64,000 bases of DNA from Anisus vortex. Its lineage: Eukaryota; Mollusca; Gastropoda; Planorbidae. Shown one piece after another: positions 33,907 through 45,743 of this stretch; positions within the stretch are counted from its first letter, which is position 1; every line of letters starts with the position of its first letter. The position numbers and the translations under genes are program-made. Under the pieces are notes generated by a model. It was not told where the DNA came from, searched no databases, and worked only from the letters and a program-made list of their open reading frames with translations. The stretch is taken from positions 34,296,482 to 34,360,481 of the forward strand of contig OX421502.1 in the NCBI GenBank assembly GCA_949126835.1, given 5' to 3'.

Positions 33907-34283
33907 GTAAGTAACTAGTCGCCTCTGGTGTCCAAATGTCTTGAACGTTTTTCTATATTTAGTCAACCTTTTAATGTGATCGTCTTATTGCACCCTCGCA
34001 TGTTGTTTCTGAAGTCTCAGACATTCCTTCCATTTATCTCTTGTTGAACTCGTGTCTAGGTTTCCACCTAAAAACTATTGCTTCTGTAGACATTCGTGGT
34101 ATATCCCTGGCTACTAAAGCAATATCATTGCAAAGAACTTTTGAAAAAGTACCTGGGCTAGTGGGCTTCTCGCTAAATTAGATGCTGCTATTATGTTCAT
34201 GCTACTATTAATAGTCTACTGCGATTAATAAACAGTTTCTACAGAGGAAGTACTTGTTCATTATAGTAAGATATTTCTACAGA
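33907..34283. other. Start of a probable 3' intron, nothing seen
   Basis: Follows the strong donor at 33907. No nearby exon or polyadenylation signal cluster stands out. Confidence 0.4.
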
Positions 34284-34452
34284 CAGAGGCGTATTTAGAC
34301 ATGTTCCGCATGTTCCAGTGAACAGGCCCCACCCCACACACACATATCCCAAAACACAGGTTAACGCAGCAATGTCGGTAGGCAAGGCGTGTCCTCGAGG
34401 GGCCCCCACATATATTTGGCCATTGGCCCACGCAATCCTAAATACAGCCCTG
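34284..34452. mobile_element. MITE, 169 bp, with 8-bp target duplication
   Basis: Ends CAGAGGCGTATTTAG and CTAAATACAGCCCTG are inverse complements with two mismatches. Flanks TCTACAGA and TCTACAGC agree in 7 of 8 positions. A hAT-type non-autonomous element, different from the CAGGGGTCGGC family. Confidence 0.75.
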
Positions 34453-35295
34453 TCTACAGCTGATTTTCAAAGGTTTAGTTGTTGACATTTTTAGGACCAA
34501 ACTGATGGTATTCAGGCTACTATCTAATTCATAGTTTGTCAAACATCTAAATTGACAAAGAGACAACCGTCTGTTGTTGTGGCGGGAAAAAATAAAACGT
34601 CAGTCAAAGTGAGCTAGAAGTAATTAATAATTCAAACATGGAAAGTTTTACTGTCAACTCACAAAGAAAGGCGAACAAAGTGGGCAGGGAGCATTCAATC
34701 AACACTCATCTAATCAATGAGCTATTTATGGACGTCACGTGATCCATATCTAATCAAACTACTTGTATTAGGAATCATAAAAAGATCAGCATGTGTAAAA
34801 TATTGTAAATAACGAATAGAGTTGCTTTACATTTAAGCACATTCCCAATTATTATTATAAACGAGTCTATTGTAATGCACTGCTTCTGGAGTTGTCCATG
34901 ATTCATAAAGCATGTACTATACAGGACTATAATGGTTGATATTAAGACTTTATCTAGCGTATTGTTCTCTTAATGTATAGTAACAGACTTGTACTTTCCA
35001 AATCTGTAAATAAGATTTCTTTAGTGATCCGTCTTTGAGCCTCAATGAATTATTAATGAACAAAGTATTTTAACAATAAAAAGATACACTATTACCATAC
35101 CAGGACAGAAATAGACTTATAAAATAGTCATACTTACATGATCATACTTTTTTTTCATACAAGAAATGTTTCCACTCGGTCAGTGTGGTATTTCTGATGA
35201 CGGGCAAGTTCAAAACTTCGCACTGAAAGTAGAACAAAAGGTTCCTAAATCTGTTCTAGCCCTGATTGAAATAAACCGACCGCTTTGTCTAGTAA
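34453..35295. other. Non-coding, no gene seen
   Basis: AT-rich sequence without recognised features. Confidence 0.5.
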
Positions 35296-35507
35296 CAGGG
35301 GTCAGCAACATATGGCACGCGTGCCAGACTTGGCACGCAGAGCGATTTTCAATGGCACGCGGAAGACCTCCAAAAAAGACAATTCAAGTGTCTTCTATAA
35401 AAAAAAATTGAGTGTCCTTGGAGGAGTGTCTTTTAGGATGTTGGCACGCTGAATGAATTAGAAATCCTACTTCGGCACATTGGTATCAAAACGTTGCCGA
35501 CCCCTAG
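35296..35507. mobile_element. hAT-type MITE, 212 bp
   Basis: Starts CAGGGGTCAGCAACAT and ends AACGTTGCCGACCCCTAG. Flanks TCTAGTAA and TCTAGTAG, 7 of 8 alike. The subterminal words TGGCACGCGTGCCAGACTTG and GAATTAGAAATCCTA are shared with 41636. Confidence 0.82.
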
Positions 35508-37440
35508 TCTAGTAGATCTGCTATAGTTGTCGCTTAGTGGGTGCGCATGGTCCTAGAGGATTTTTTATTGATCATAGATAGACACATTGCTTTAAACAAA
35601 AATATATATATATTGAACCCACAAATAATGCATTAGTCCTGTTTCTCAGGTTCAATTATTTATTTTACATTGTGATACTGCAGTTTGTTATGTACTAAAA
35701 AGTAAAGATACTGTTATTTCCAATACATATCATCATTGTTACACTGTTCGCTTCTAAATTAATTAAAATTATTTTTGGAATTTAATAACGCAAATTTTTT
35801 TATGATTCTTTACGCCTTGGGCCATTTATGTCGATAATTTTCAAAGAGTTTCTTTTTTTTTTTTAATCCCAACTTTACTTTTTTCTGAACTTCACATAGC
35901 CTACATTTTGCATTCTATTTCCTTTCAATGAATCCTTTTGTTTATTGTCGACATTGTTATATATAATATAGAATTCCTTCTTATAATCGTGTAGTTTGAT
36001 AATAGAGTTATTTTCTTTGTGAAAATAAATTGCTTCACTAAATCGCTTGTGTGAAATAAAAGATCAACAGCGACAAAAAAAAAAAAAAACAACACCGTCA
36101 GTTTCATTGATTTTCTGCGTGATTGATGACTTTATAGTGAGACCAGAACGTCCCAGCTTCGTTATACGACGCCAGGTCCTTTTTGTCTCATTGTATGTCA
36201 ATAGCAAAAAGTTTTTCCTACTGTCCCAATGTCTGGTTCGCAAACAAGTCAGCCATTGTTCCGGAAGTAGAAAAGTCACGTGTGCATGCTTGCCTCGTTT
36301 TGATGCTTCTATAGCTGAAGCTGTTCAGCCCGCATACAAACATATGTCGAATAAAATTGTCTGATTTCCCACATCGCCATGATATTCAGTAGCTGCGGGG
36401 GCCAGAGTTTTTTTTTTTTTTTTTTGCTTTTTATCAGCATTAATGCAGTAGTCAGTCTTTTCCCGAGTGACCGTTGGAGGATATCTGGGGATTGCATAAT
36501 GAACTGGGATATAGTTCATAAATGTCCGTTGTTTTTTTCTGTCACTAGAAATACATTGTAATAAGTATAAATTAAACGTGCATTGATCAGACCACACAAT
36601 CATTGAAACCTTAGACATTGAATAAATCTAAGTAGTAAAATAATAAATGCTGTATTGACAATCTCCAGTGTTTGCAAATGTATGTGAATAAATTAAAATC
36701 TTGTTTTTTTTCTGACATGACTACTGTGGAAATAATCTGCCAAAAATTAATGCCATTGTCAAGTTGATGGGATGGTTTATCTTAACACTCGCTAGACTAT
36801 ATTTAAAAAAAAAAACAACTTCTTTTGCCAGTTTCTCTTTTTGGTATCTTCAAAAACACATAAAAGACTGGAATTGAACTAAGTATGTTCATCTAAGCAC
36901 ATAAATGTACAGTAATCTATCATTGTTGAGTTTTTTTGGAGAAAAAAATATCTCTATCTCAGAACTAGCATTAGTGTTACATTTTCAACTTGCATTCATA
37001 AGAGCAATTAGCTCAATAATTATTTTTTTTGTAGAATGCAATTGATCGCCATTAAATTTTTTTTTTTAAATCTTCCTCTGCTTCTTCAAAAGTAACACAA
37101 ACACTTAGTAAATTGGCTTCATCTATGGAGGAGACTGGGGAGGGGGTAAAGTGCCCTAAGGGTTTTTTGTATTTATACAAAACGAAAACAATTCACCTTG
37201 CCGATAAACTCTAGTGTTAATTTATTAATCTTATGTCTAACTTATAATTTGTTTTATCTTAACTTTTTTTGTTTGTTACTTCAACTGACTCAATAAATGT
37301 AATGGAGTTAAATTAAGAAATATTTACATTTATACTTCCTTTTACATCTGGAAACATTTCAAATGGAAATATTGTCGTCGGGATAATTACAAAGTCTTTC
37401 ACCAGTATTAATTCATTTCCTACCATTGAACGTTCGTCAT
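35508..37440. other. Non-coding, no gene seen
   Basis: AT-rich, with poly-T and poly-A runs near 35851, 36080 and 36409. Short open frames lack coding features or splice context. Confidence 0.5.
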
Positions 37441-37522
37441 TTAACCCTTACAGTCCCGGGCGCGTATATAGCGGGACTGAAGATAGCATAGATAGAAAGT
37501 AGTTCGGTACAGGAAGGGTTAA
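37441..37522. mobile_element. 82-bp foldback with TTAA ends
   Basis: TTAACCCTT at the left tip and AAGGGTTAA at the right tip are exact inverse complements. Just inside, CAGTCCCG and CGGGACTG form a second hairpin. TTAACCCT resembles piggyBac tips, but the element is too small to assign. Confidence 0.5.
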
Positions 37523-38144
37523 CTCTTTCCATCCTATATCATTTTTCATCTATAAAAAAACAACAACAGCTTTTACCCATAGTTCCCTCTTCGCCATTTC
37601 TTTTTCGGCCTCCGGCTTATCTAATCTAAATAATCGATCACAAGGGGGGGAGGGAGAGAAAAGGATGGGTGAGGAGGGAAAGGAGGGGGGGGGGTCGGGA
37701 AATCGCCGTAGGGCTGGAGACATCAGGTGCAGTTGAGCTAAAGAAGTATCGTTAACTGCCAAGTCGATTATGCTCTGGAATTTAAGGAGTTATCGCCCAA
37801 GTGCTTCTAGTTTTTCTTTCCTTTTTCCTTCCTGAGACTTGCCTCAGGTCCCCCCACCCCCACCCCCCACCCCCACCCCGTGATGTATATTGCAAAGCAG
37901 GCACCTCGGTAAGCGAGATTGAATAGAGGGGCGTTGTGATGACATTTAGCTGAAATTTCCGTTGTGACATTAAGAACATAGACATTAAGGAGGCGTTCAA
38001 CCGTTTGCTTTGTAGCATTAAATTGACATTTGGGAGAAATTATATGCGTCCTTAAGGTTTTCATGATAAGAAAATAAATTCTCAGTTTTAGTTATTTTGA
38101 AGACGAAAGGCGCGGACTTGTCGGCTGACAATAGTTTAATTCCA
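37523..38144. other. Non-coding, no gene seen
   Basis: Includes G-rich and C-rich runs near 37640-37690 and 37850-37880. No gene recognised. Confidence 0.5.
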
Positions 38145-38380
38145 CATTTGTCTATTGTCTAGCGGTTAGCACACCGGACTGTCAACCAAAAACCATCGGA
38201 CAGGTCGCGGGTTCTATCCCTGCCACCGGTGGATCCCTGTCGCCCTGCAGGAGTTTTGGGCCTGTAAACGTATTTGCGCCAGCAGGCAGCACTATGTTTA
38301 CAGCAGCGCATAGAACTGATCCCAACGGGAACGGGATATGCGCTTTATAAGTCGCAAATTTATTTATTTATTTTTATTTA
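38145..38380 (+). mobile_element. tRNA-derived SINE, family B
   Basis: Head with GTCTAGCGGTTAGCACACCGG (box-A-like) and GCGGGTTCTATCCCTGCC (box-B-like). The body has CGGGAACGGGATATGCGC and CTTTATAAGTCGCAAATT, then an A/T-rich tail. Distinct from family A. A reversed relative begins at 45594. Confidence 0.75.
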
Positions 38381-38434
38381 TTTATGGACTAAACGTATGA
38401 AAGGTCAGTTTCCCCCCTTCTGAGCAACTTGATC

Positions 38435-38680
38435 TATAGGGCTTGTGGAGCAGCGTTGTCAAGTCTCGTTGACCACGACATGCGAGGGGAGATTGTGTGG
38501 CCAGCACAAGGCCCATTCGTTTTTACTAATCCCCCAAATAAACTACAGATTCTCACTAAAGCTGGGTAGACTCGGGGGGGGGGGGGGCTTCTAGACTTAG
38601 GAACAAGTCCTAGCATTCATTTGGGATTCGAACTGGGGACCTTCGATTGGCCAGTCAAGCGCACTGCGACATCATTAATA
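38435..38680 (-). mobile_element. tRNA-derived SINE, family A
   Basis: Minus strand: box-B-like GGTCCCCAGTTCGAATCCC, body CTACCCAGCTTTAGTGAG, ending with AACGCTGCTCCACAAGCCC. A poly-G run interrupts it near 38575. Confidence 0.7.
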
Positions 38681-39069
38681 TTTTGGTTTCTTCTTGTCTA
38701 TTAAATGGCAGAAAGGGCCAAAGAGAAAAAGTAAATGTATGAGACGAACATAACGAGTGCACACTTTTGACAACGTACATCGCCGACATATTCAGCTATA
38801 CGCTCCAGCTTCAATCCACGGCTACAGCTACACTCTTATTCCGGCCATTCTAAGCACATATATTGGCAGCGACCAAAGACTATCAAAAGCCATGGACTAA
38901 AATAAGGAATCAATTATGGCACTGAATTTACACGCGCAAGGATATCTTTGTATCTTCCAACCACCAAATATTCTACGCGTAATCTAGCTGGTTATAGAGA
39001 TAGTTATTTTAATTAACGTGTAAACCGGTTTTCCTGGATTAAACAAAAACATAGAAAGAGAAAAGAGAA

Positions 39070-39070
39070 G

Positions 39071-39097
<27 letters not shown>
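39070..39097. repeat. (GA)n microsatellite
   Basis: Short GA run. Confidence 0.9.
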
Positions 39098-39101
<4 letters not shown>

Positions 39102-39184
39102 TGTTAGCCTAATGTGTTAGTACCGGAGAGTTTGTTCACTGTTCAAATATACCTATTGATTAATGACATCGATATTTTATATTT

Positions 39185-39395
39185 ATATTAAGTAGTGTAT
39201 GTTATGGTGATGTTACATTGAGTCGTGTATGTTATGGTGATGTTACATTCAGCCGTGACTATTATGGTTGTTATATTAAGCCGTAACTATTATGGTTATT
39301 TTATATTGAGCTGGGAATGTTATAATGATGTTATATTGAGCCGTGAATGCTATGATTATGTTACAATGAGCCGTGAATGTTATGGCTATTTTAGG
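39185..39395. repeat. About 30-bp degenerate minisatellite
   Basis: About seven units like GTTATGGTGATGTTACATTG plus AGCCGTGAAT, with drift between units. Confidence 0.85.
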
Positions 39396-40980
39396 TAGAT
39401 CTTCAATGAAAACTAGCCTTTGCTAGGAATTAAATCGATGTAGATTATGGATGATAAAATAATGGTCGATGTTTTTGTACACATCTATAGCATCCTATGT
39501 GAGTTTACTGAACGCTGTTCGTGAGCGAACTAAATGGACGGTACAAATGGAATATACCTACACATTATATGTATTTAATAGGTTTTGAAGATAATGCAAT
39601 GAAACTGATACAAAATTTGGCGGCTAAGACACGATTGCATATCTCTTACTGCTTCAAGACTAAGGTTCTTTATTTTGAAGTACTTATCTATATACATAGA
39701 ATTAAAATCTGTAGTAAATCCTTGAAATTGTGTTCGATTCAAATTTTGATTATTTTATTGATCATTAATTAATGAACATTTCAGAAGATCTAATATTTAA
39801 GAACCGTTACTGATACATTTTCTGGTGTTTCGCAATTTTGTCACTAATTAACTGATTATTTATTTTAATAAATTACCTTTTTTTTTTACATAGCTCTATC
39901 TCTTTCAGCTTTTATAAAAGATATGAAACATTATTAATGAATGTTTACAATACACAACACAAAACATAGGTATTACTGTAATCTCAATGCAATCACTATT
40001 GTAAGCCCGCTCTAAGCCCATTATAATCCCTAATAGAAACACCTCTACAAGAACACTGAATACCGTAAGCCCGACAATTGAAGCTTCATAGGACCACATT
40101 AATCTGCAAACCTAATATTTCTGGTTGCTAAGAGCGTGTGACCATCTTTGACGGTGTGGATATTGATGTTTGCTTTTCTCTTCTATCCCATCCCCCACCC
40201 CCTCTACACCATGTAATTTACTGTCCACTATATGTACATTCTTCCATGCCGACAAGTGAGAATCACGCCGCCACCCTCTGACCCCCCCCAGGGCGCCTGC
40301 TCCCCGCCCCTCCCCGCAACCTCAACTTCGCCCCACACCCCCCCCCACACACACACCTCACACCGCCCACAATCCAATATGGATACAATTATCGGGAAAA
40401 TCCACTAACTCCTCATCATACATCAACAGGGTGCCCCACAGTCGATAACCTAAGCCGAGAAGTCAGAGGGGCGTGGGGGAGGTGGGGGGGCGCTGCGGAT
40501 ATAGTAGTGAGCTGGAATCCAAGCCTTTATTAGCATAAGTGTGGACTAATTTGCATACCAATGAACGTTCAACCCCTTCCTCCCCCCACCTCTCCCCACA
40601 CCACCGGTCATCGCTTCCTGGTGGATGTAATGACCGCTGGCTATCGAATTTACTTTTTTCTTTAGGGGAGGAGGGAGGGGGGAGTAGGTTCTCGGAAAAG
40701 CAATTTGGAAACCTCGGAGCTGTGAGCTGTGTTTATGGCGCCCCGTGTCCGCACTTGTAAGAAGAGATGACCAGCTGACCAGGGCGATGGATCGAAGGCT
40801 CAATGCGGTCAATTTTCTGGACTCAATATGTCAAATGAGGCAATGAATAAGCAAGGGCACTATGGCCAATTCGATTTTGCAGAAAGTCCTGTTTTATCGT
40901 AGCGTATATGTTACAGGCGCTCCTTCTATACAGAAGTTTTTTGCTTATCTGTGCTTTGATGATGTTAATAGTAAAGTATC
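39396..40980. other. Non-coding, no gene seen
   Basis: AT-rich to about 40130, then C-rich and G-rich patches to about 40690. Nothing recognised. Confidence 0.5.
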
Positions 40981-41232
40981 AGACGGGCCAAATCGATCAT
41001 AGGGCCGGTGAAGCAGCGTTCACCAGTTTCTCTAACCACGGCATACTAGGAGGATGTGTGGCCAGCACAACGCCCACCCGCCTTTACTTTACCCCCAACT
41101 AAAGTCAGGAACCCATCACAGCTGGGTAGACCTCAGGGACACCCTCGAGTCCCGGAAACAAATCCTAGCCTTCAACAAGATTGGAACCCGGGACCTACGG
41201 TACGATAGCCAACCGCCCTGACCACCGAGCAC
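40981..41232 (-). mobile_element. tRNA-derived SINE, family A
   Basis: Minus strand: head GTGGTCAGGGCGGTTGGCTA, box-B-like GGTCCCGGGTTCCAATC, body words CCCAGCTGTGATGGGTTCC and GTATGCCGTGG, ending GCCCTATGATCGATTTGGCC. A fairly complete copy. Confidence 0.82.
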
Positions 41233-41635
41233 TATTTTCTTTATGATTTTTTCAGGTCCGCCTTGCCATACCCAGATTCCCCTATAGAAAACTAATAATA
41301 ATTCACATCCACCTGACCTTGTATTTGGAAATAGAAAAACAAAAAAATAGAGAGTTCTAATTTTTGAGTTTGTTGGGAAGTATGCATTGAATGTTTATGA
41401 TAGTGCAAGAAATTGGGGATGATATATAGCCAAGAGATTTCAAGTTGAAGGTTTTGTTGTATTTCATCAAAAGGGCGTGGGAACATTTTTGAGCTTTTGA
41501 TTGTTGTTCTTTTGGCTTGGTCTCTGATCAACGTAATGATCCACCGCATAATGAATGGAGTCTTCAACGAATTAGTCTCTGGCCTGCTTGTTGGGTCAAT
41601 TATTGCATGTTTTAGACAACTAGACCAGGGGTCGG

Positions 41636-41843
41636 CAGCCTACGGCACGCCTGCCAGGCCCGGCATGCAGAGCGATTTTCAATGGCACGCGGAAGACCCA
41701 CGAAAATTGAACTTGAGGCAATTTCAAGTCTATTATACAAGAAACAAAGTGCAAGAGAGGAATGGTTTTAGGCTGTTGGCGCGCTGGAATGAATTAGAAA
41801 TCCTACATTGGCACACAATTATCAAACGGTTGACGATTCCTTT
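41636..41843. mobile_element. hAT-type MITE, 208 bp
   Basis: Starts CAGGGGTCGGCAGCCT. The right tip is degraded (CGGTTGACGATTCCTTT). Flanks AACTAGAC and AACTTGAC are 7 of 8 alike. Closely related to 35296 by GATTTTCAATGGCACGCGGA and GAATTAGAAATCCTACAT. Confidence 0.8.
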
Positions 41844-41924
41844 AACTTGACTACAAAAGTGAATTCTATTGAACTCACAATCTTCCCAACTTGTTATCTT
41901 TCTTTATATGTTATACACGCAACT

Positions 41925-42223
41925 CAGGTACAGATGTTATACATGCAACTCAGATACAGATGTTATACATGCAACTCAGATACAGAATTTTATATTAGCA
42001 ACTCAGATACAGATGTTATACATGCAACTCAGATACAGATGTTATACATGCAACTCAGATACAGATGTTATACATGCAACTCAGATACAGATGTTATACA
42101 TGCAACTCAGATACAGATGTTATACATGCAACTCAGATACAGATGTTATACATGCAACTCAGATACAGATGTTATACATGCAACTCAGATACAGATGTTA
42201 TACATGCAACTCAGATACAGATG
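41925..42223. repeat. 26-bp minisatellite, about 11 copies
   Basis: Unit CAGATACAGATGTTATACAT plus GCAACT, nearly identical copies apart from one divergent unit near 41985. Because the period is not divisible by three, each frame cycles through the same three peptides; these are not genes. Confidence 0.96.
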
Positions 42224-43269
42224 TTTCGTGGTTTGTATCTAGTCTGGGAACTATTTGTATAATCTATTTATAGTTCTATGTTTTGATGCGAACATTTTAA
42301 AGACTAAATCATTTCCGCGTATTGCTCATTACTAAAGAATATTTCTTTCATTTGTCTATAAGCTTTAGTAGTTGCGTTAATCCCCCCCTCCCTTTAATTT
42401 TTCAACCTCTCTTGCAGTCTTTAGTCTCATTACCCATTGGATACTATTCTAGGATCGTTATTATCACACCCAAGTTTTGACCGATAACTCGTGATCCCCC
42501 GAAGCGTCGTCGTTGTCCCATTAAAGGTTTCGCCAGTTAATTATTGCTTGGAGCAGTCAGACCGTGACGCTTGGTGGGGAAACATATGCTCCGTCCCTAC
42601 CCCAACCCTTCTCTACATCTTAGTTCGATAGAGAAAACTGAAGACAAAGAAATTTGGCGTTCCAGAAGTCAGAAGCGGAAATAGAGAATTGGAAAAGCTG
42701 CAGAAAATTGCATTAGTTAGAACGCAAATATATAATTTTTTTTTATATATTATAGACTATAGACTATCCCTCAATACTCAAAATTTAAAGACTGTAATAA
42801 GAGGGATGAATTTCACGAAAAGTACATTTTTTGTAAGCTTACTGGCGGGCGACGAAAATCCACTTGGTGGGCCGCATGCTGCCCGTGGGCCGTGGGTTTG
42901 AGACTCCTTGATCTACACTGATCCACTTGTAATGATAAATCTTCGTTATGAACATTGCAATAATCTTCAGTTTAATAATGAAAATATTTGTTACATGCGA
43001 GAAACACGGTTAAACGGCGTATTATATTTTGTGTCATAAAACCTTAAAGTTTGCAAAGTTCAAAAGTCTTCGGTGTCATTTCTCCTATTACGTCAATATT
43101 ATTTTAATTGCAGTTTGTTTCAATGTTAAAATATAATACTTAATGCCAACATTTTCAATGGTGTCACTATCAGCTTTCATTTACACTAATGAGCAGCTCA
43201 TACAACATTTTTTTTTGGTGTCATCTACCTGACACATAAATGTCAATTTTACACAAACATATCTTGAAT
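42224..43269. other. Non-coding; short hAT-like end near 42838
   Basis: The words GGTGGGCCGCATGC and GGGCCGTGGGTTTGAGACTC at 42865-42905 look like one end of a hAT-type element, but no partner end was found. Otherwise nothing recognised. Confidence 0.4.
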
Positions 43270-43350
43270 TTCAATAAAAAAAAGTCTTGAATTTCAATAG
43301 AAAAGTCTTGAATTTCAATAGAAAAGTCTTGAATTTCAAGAGAAAAATTT
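43270..43350. repeat. 21-bp tandem repeat, 4 copies
   Basis: AAGTCTTGAATTTCAATAGAA-like units in tandem. Confidence 0.9.
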
Positions 43351-43667
43351 CATTTTCCACATGGAAATTCAAATCCTAAATATTCTGCGATGACCGCTAA
43401 GCTGAGTGAAACCGGAAACTGTGATTCTCGGGAACTCATCGTGATTCCAGACTTTTGATTAGACGATAGAATTTCTGATATTTTTTTTACTACTTTAATT
43501 CACAGAGGGAAAAAAATTAAATATTGATTTTAAGGAAACCTGAGCTTGATATTTTTAAAAAACTCAAATTTATTGTTTTGAACAACTGTGGCTTTTTGAT
43601 TTTGTAGCATTTGTATTTGATTAAACTGTTTGTCCTTTTATGGTTAATTCAATAGTTAAAATTGAAG

Positions 43668-43928
43668 TGTCCCGTCGGATCCAAATTGATCCATAGGGAC
43701 CGATGAAGCAGCGTTCACCATTATCTGTGGCCACGACATTCTAGGGAGATTCTGTGGCCATCACAATATTCAGTCGCCTTTACTTTTCCCTAATTAAAGT
43801 CAGGTACCCACCAGAGATGGGTACCTATACTCAGGACACCTTCCAGACCCAGGAACAAATCCTGGGCACGAGCCCTGGACTGTCTGTATGCCAGGCGAAC
43901 GCGCTGCCACTCGACCACGGTTCACCCT
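43668..43928 (-). mobile_element. tRNA-derived SINE, family A
   Basis: Minus strand: head GTGGTCGAGTGGCAGCGCG; body words CCCATCTCTGGTGGGTACC, AATGTCGTGGCCACAG, GTGAACGCTGCTTCATCGG; ending TTTGGATCCGACGGG. Nearly full length. Confidence 0.83.
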
Positions 43929-44506
43929 AATTAATAGTAGTCTTTTTAAAATTACAAATTACTTTGAAGGATGCGTAAGAGTGACCATCGTATAAAACAT
44001 AGCCATATAGCCCTTTGACAACATACAGTATAACTACAACATCTATGTAATTACAATATAGCCAATAGCCATATGTATAAGCAGGTCGAAGAAAAAGGTG
44101 TAAGCGCCGACATATATCATGGCCACTACTATGAATAAAATGTAACCACGGCAATACCTAACCTATACTAAAAAACTATAACAACACTATAACTGCAGAT
44201 CCAGTCACACTATAATCCGGCACCTATTGACACTATGACTACAGCCATAATGAGACTACAATAACAGCTATAATAACGCTGTAATTACATCTATAACCAC
44301 ACCTATAATCGCCACTATAACCACCGCCTATAACTACACAATAGCCATAATTACAGCCTATGTTAGAATACCCGCGACTTGACAATATTTCTCACTGAAA
44401 GATTAAATTACCAATTAGGATTCGCAAATCAGGTTATTATACAAACACACGTAAAAAACAACAACAACTGTATGTTGAAAAAGAAAGCACAAGAAAGCAA
44501 CACGTA

Positions 44507-44510
<4 letters not shown>
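43929..44510. other. Non-coding with ACTATAAC-type degenerate repeats
   Basis: From about 44160 to 44350 words such as CACTATAACC and CTATAATTACA recur irregularly. No gene. Confidence 0.5.
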
Positions 44511-44571
<61 letters not shown>

Positions 44572-44602
44572 AGAGAGAGAAAGAGAGAGAGAGAGAGACG
44601 AG
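44511..44602. repeat. (GA)n microsatellite
   Basis: About 90 bases of GA with small interruptions. Confidence 0.95.
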
Positions 44603-45593
44603 AGAAAAACTAACATTAAAGAATGAGAAGAATTTACAGAAAAAAATGAGACCTTGAAAAAATAAAACTCAACTCAGTCTAAAAATATTATCTTATCTGA
44701 CACTTTTTTCAAGCAGTCCCAGACTTGTCACATTACAAAAAAAAAACCTCTCTAAGACCCTATTCAGGACAGAAATAGCTCCCCATTCAGGGCTTTCTTC
44801 CCCCATGTTTTAGTTTCCACCCAGTTTCTTTGAAAATCTTAAACCCAGACGCTTTTACTCTCTAGATTCTAGATGGAGACCCGGGGTTCCCCACTGACAA
44901 AACGCTTGATTAGCAAGCTAACAGTTACAGGCAGACGGGGGAAAGATAACTCTCCTCTTTTTTTTTTTTGTATCTGTTACACAATAATATGATGGTACAC
45001 TTCCTCTTCCACTTCCCCCCGCCCTTCCACCCCCTCTCCCACACCCAGGTTCATGTCTTACAATACTGTGGCGCTCCCCCTTTCCCTACTTCCACCCATC
45101 TAACGCCCCCCGCGTGCGGCCCCGGCACCAGTAATATTGACTCTAGCAGAACAAATTGGATCAACCAAATAATATGCTTCCAGTGCTGCGGACGTTTTTA
45201 TTTCCTTTTGCCAGGGCGAGATATTGGCTATTTTGTCGCATCGGCCCGATACCCCCACCCCCTTGTCCTTTTTTCCCCCCACGCCACAGTCGTCCACCCC
45301 ACACCCTACCCTCTCACACAATTCCCGTCACATACACACGTGCGCGCGCAATTCCTTTTTGGTTTCGTCGCTATTCGGTGTAATTCGATTTGCGAGGCGA
45401 AATCGCGTTTATATTCTTTTGTGTGTGTGTGTGTATATTTGCCGTGGTTGTGTATCTGTAGACATAGAGTATCATGGTTTTTAGGTACGTGGGGAGGGGG
45501 GAGGGGGGGAATGCAAGGGACAGAATAGGCGTCGTTTGTTTTGTATTGGGAAGCCCTTCTTCCCCACGGTGTACTATCCGCCACTTTCGGATA
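44603..45593. other. Non-coding, no gene seen
   Basis: Includes C-rich patches at 45015-45120 and 45250-45320. The long plus-strand open frame at 44968-45528 shows no domain and is low-complexity Pro/His/Phe. Confidence 0.45.
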
Positions 45594-45743
45594 AATAATA
45601 ATAATAGTGCTTGTATAGCGCATATCCCGTTGATGACAGTTCTAAGCGCTGACGACAGTTACAGAATACAGACAACGAACAACAGACGAAAATGTATAAA
45701 TGTATACGCAAATAATGCTAACGAAATAGGTGAGTCTTCAGCC
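45594..45743 (-). mobile_element. SINE family B-like host repeat, split by a hAT element
   Basis: Reading minus, it contains GGGATATGCGCTATACAAGC, resembling the GGGATATGCGCTTTATAAG of 38145. The repeat seems to resume after the hAT insertion (from 47302), since one copy of the CTTCAGCC target site lies on each side. Confidence 0.5.

Noticed and set aside
41808..42273. Plus frames of 134-144 residues with CNSDTDVIHATQ-like repeats
   Set aside because: They are translations of the 26-bp minisatellite, and overlapping frames give the same cycle of peptides.
44968..45528. 186-residue plus frame
   Set aside because: Low-complexity Pro, His and Phe content in a C-rich stretch, with no domain and no splice support.
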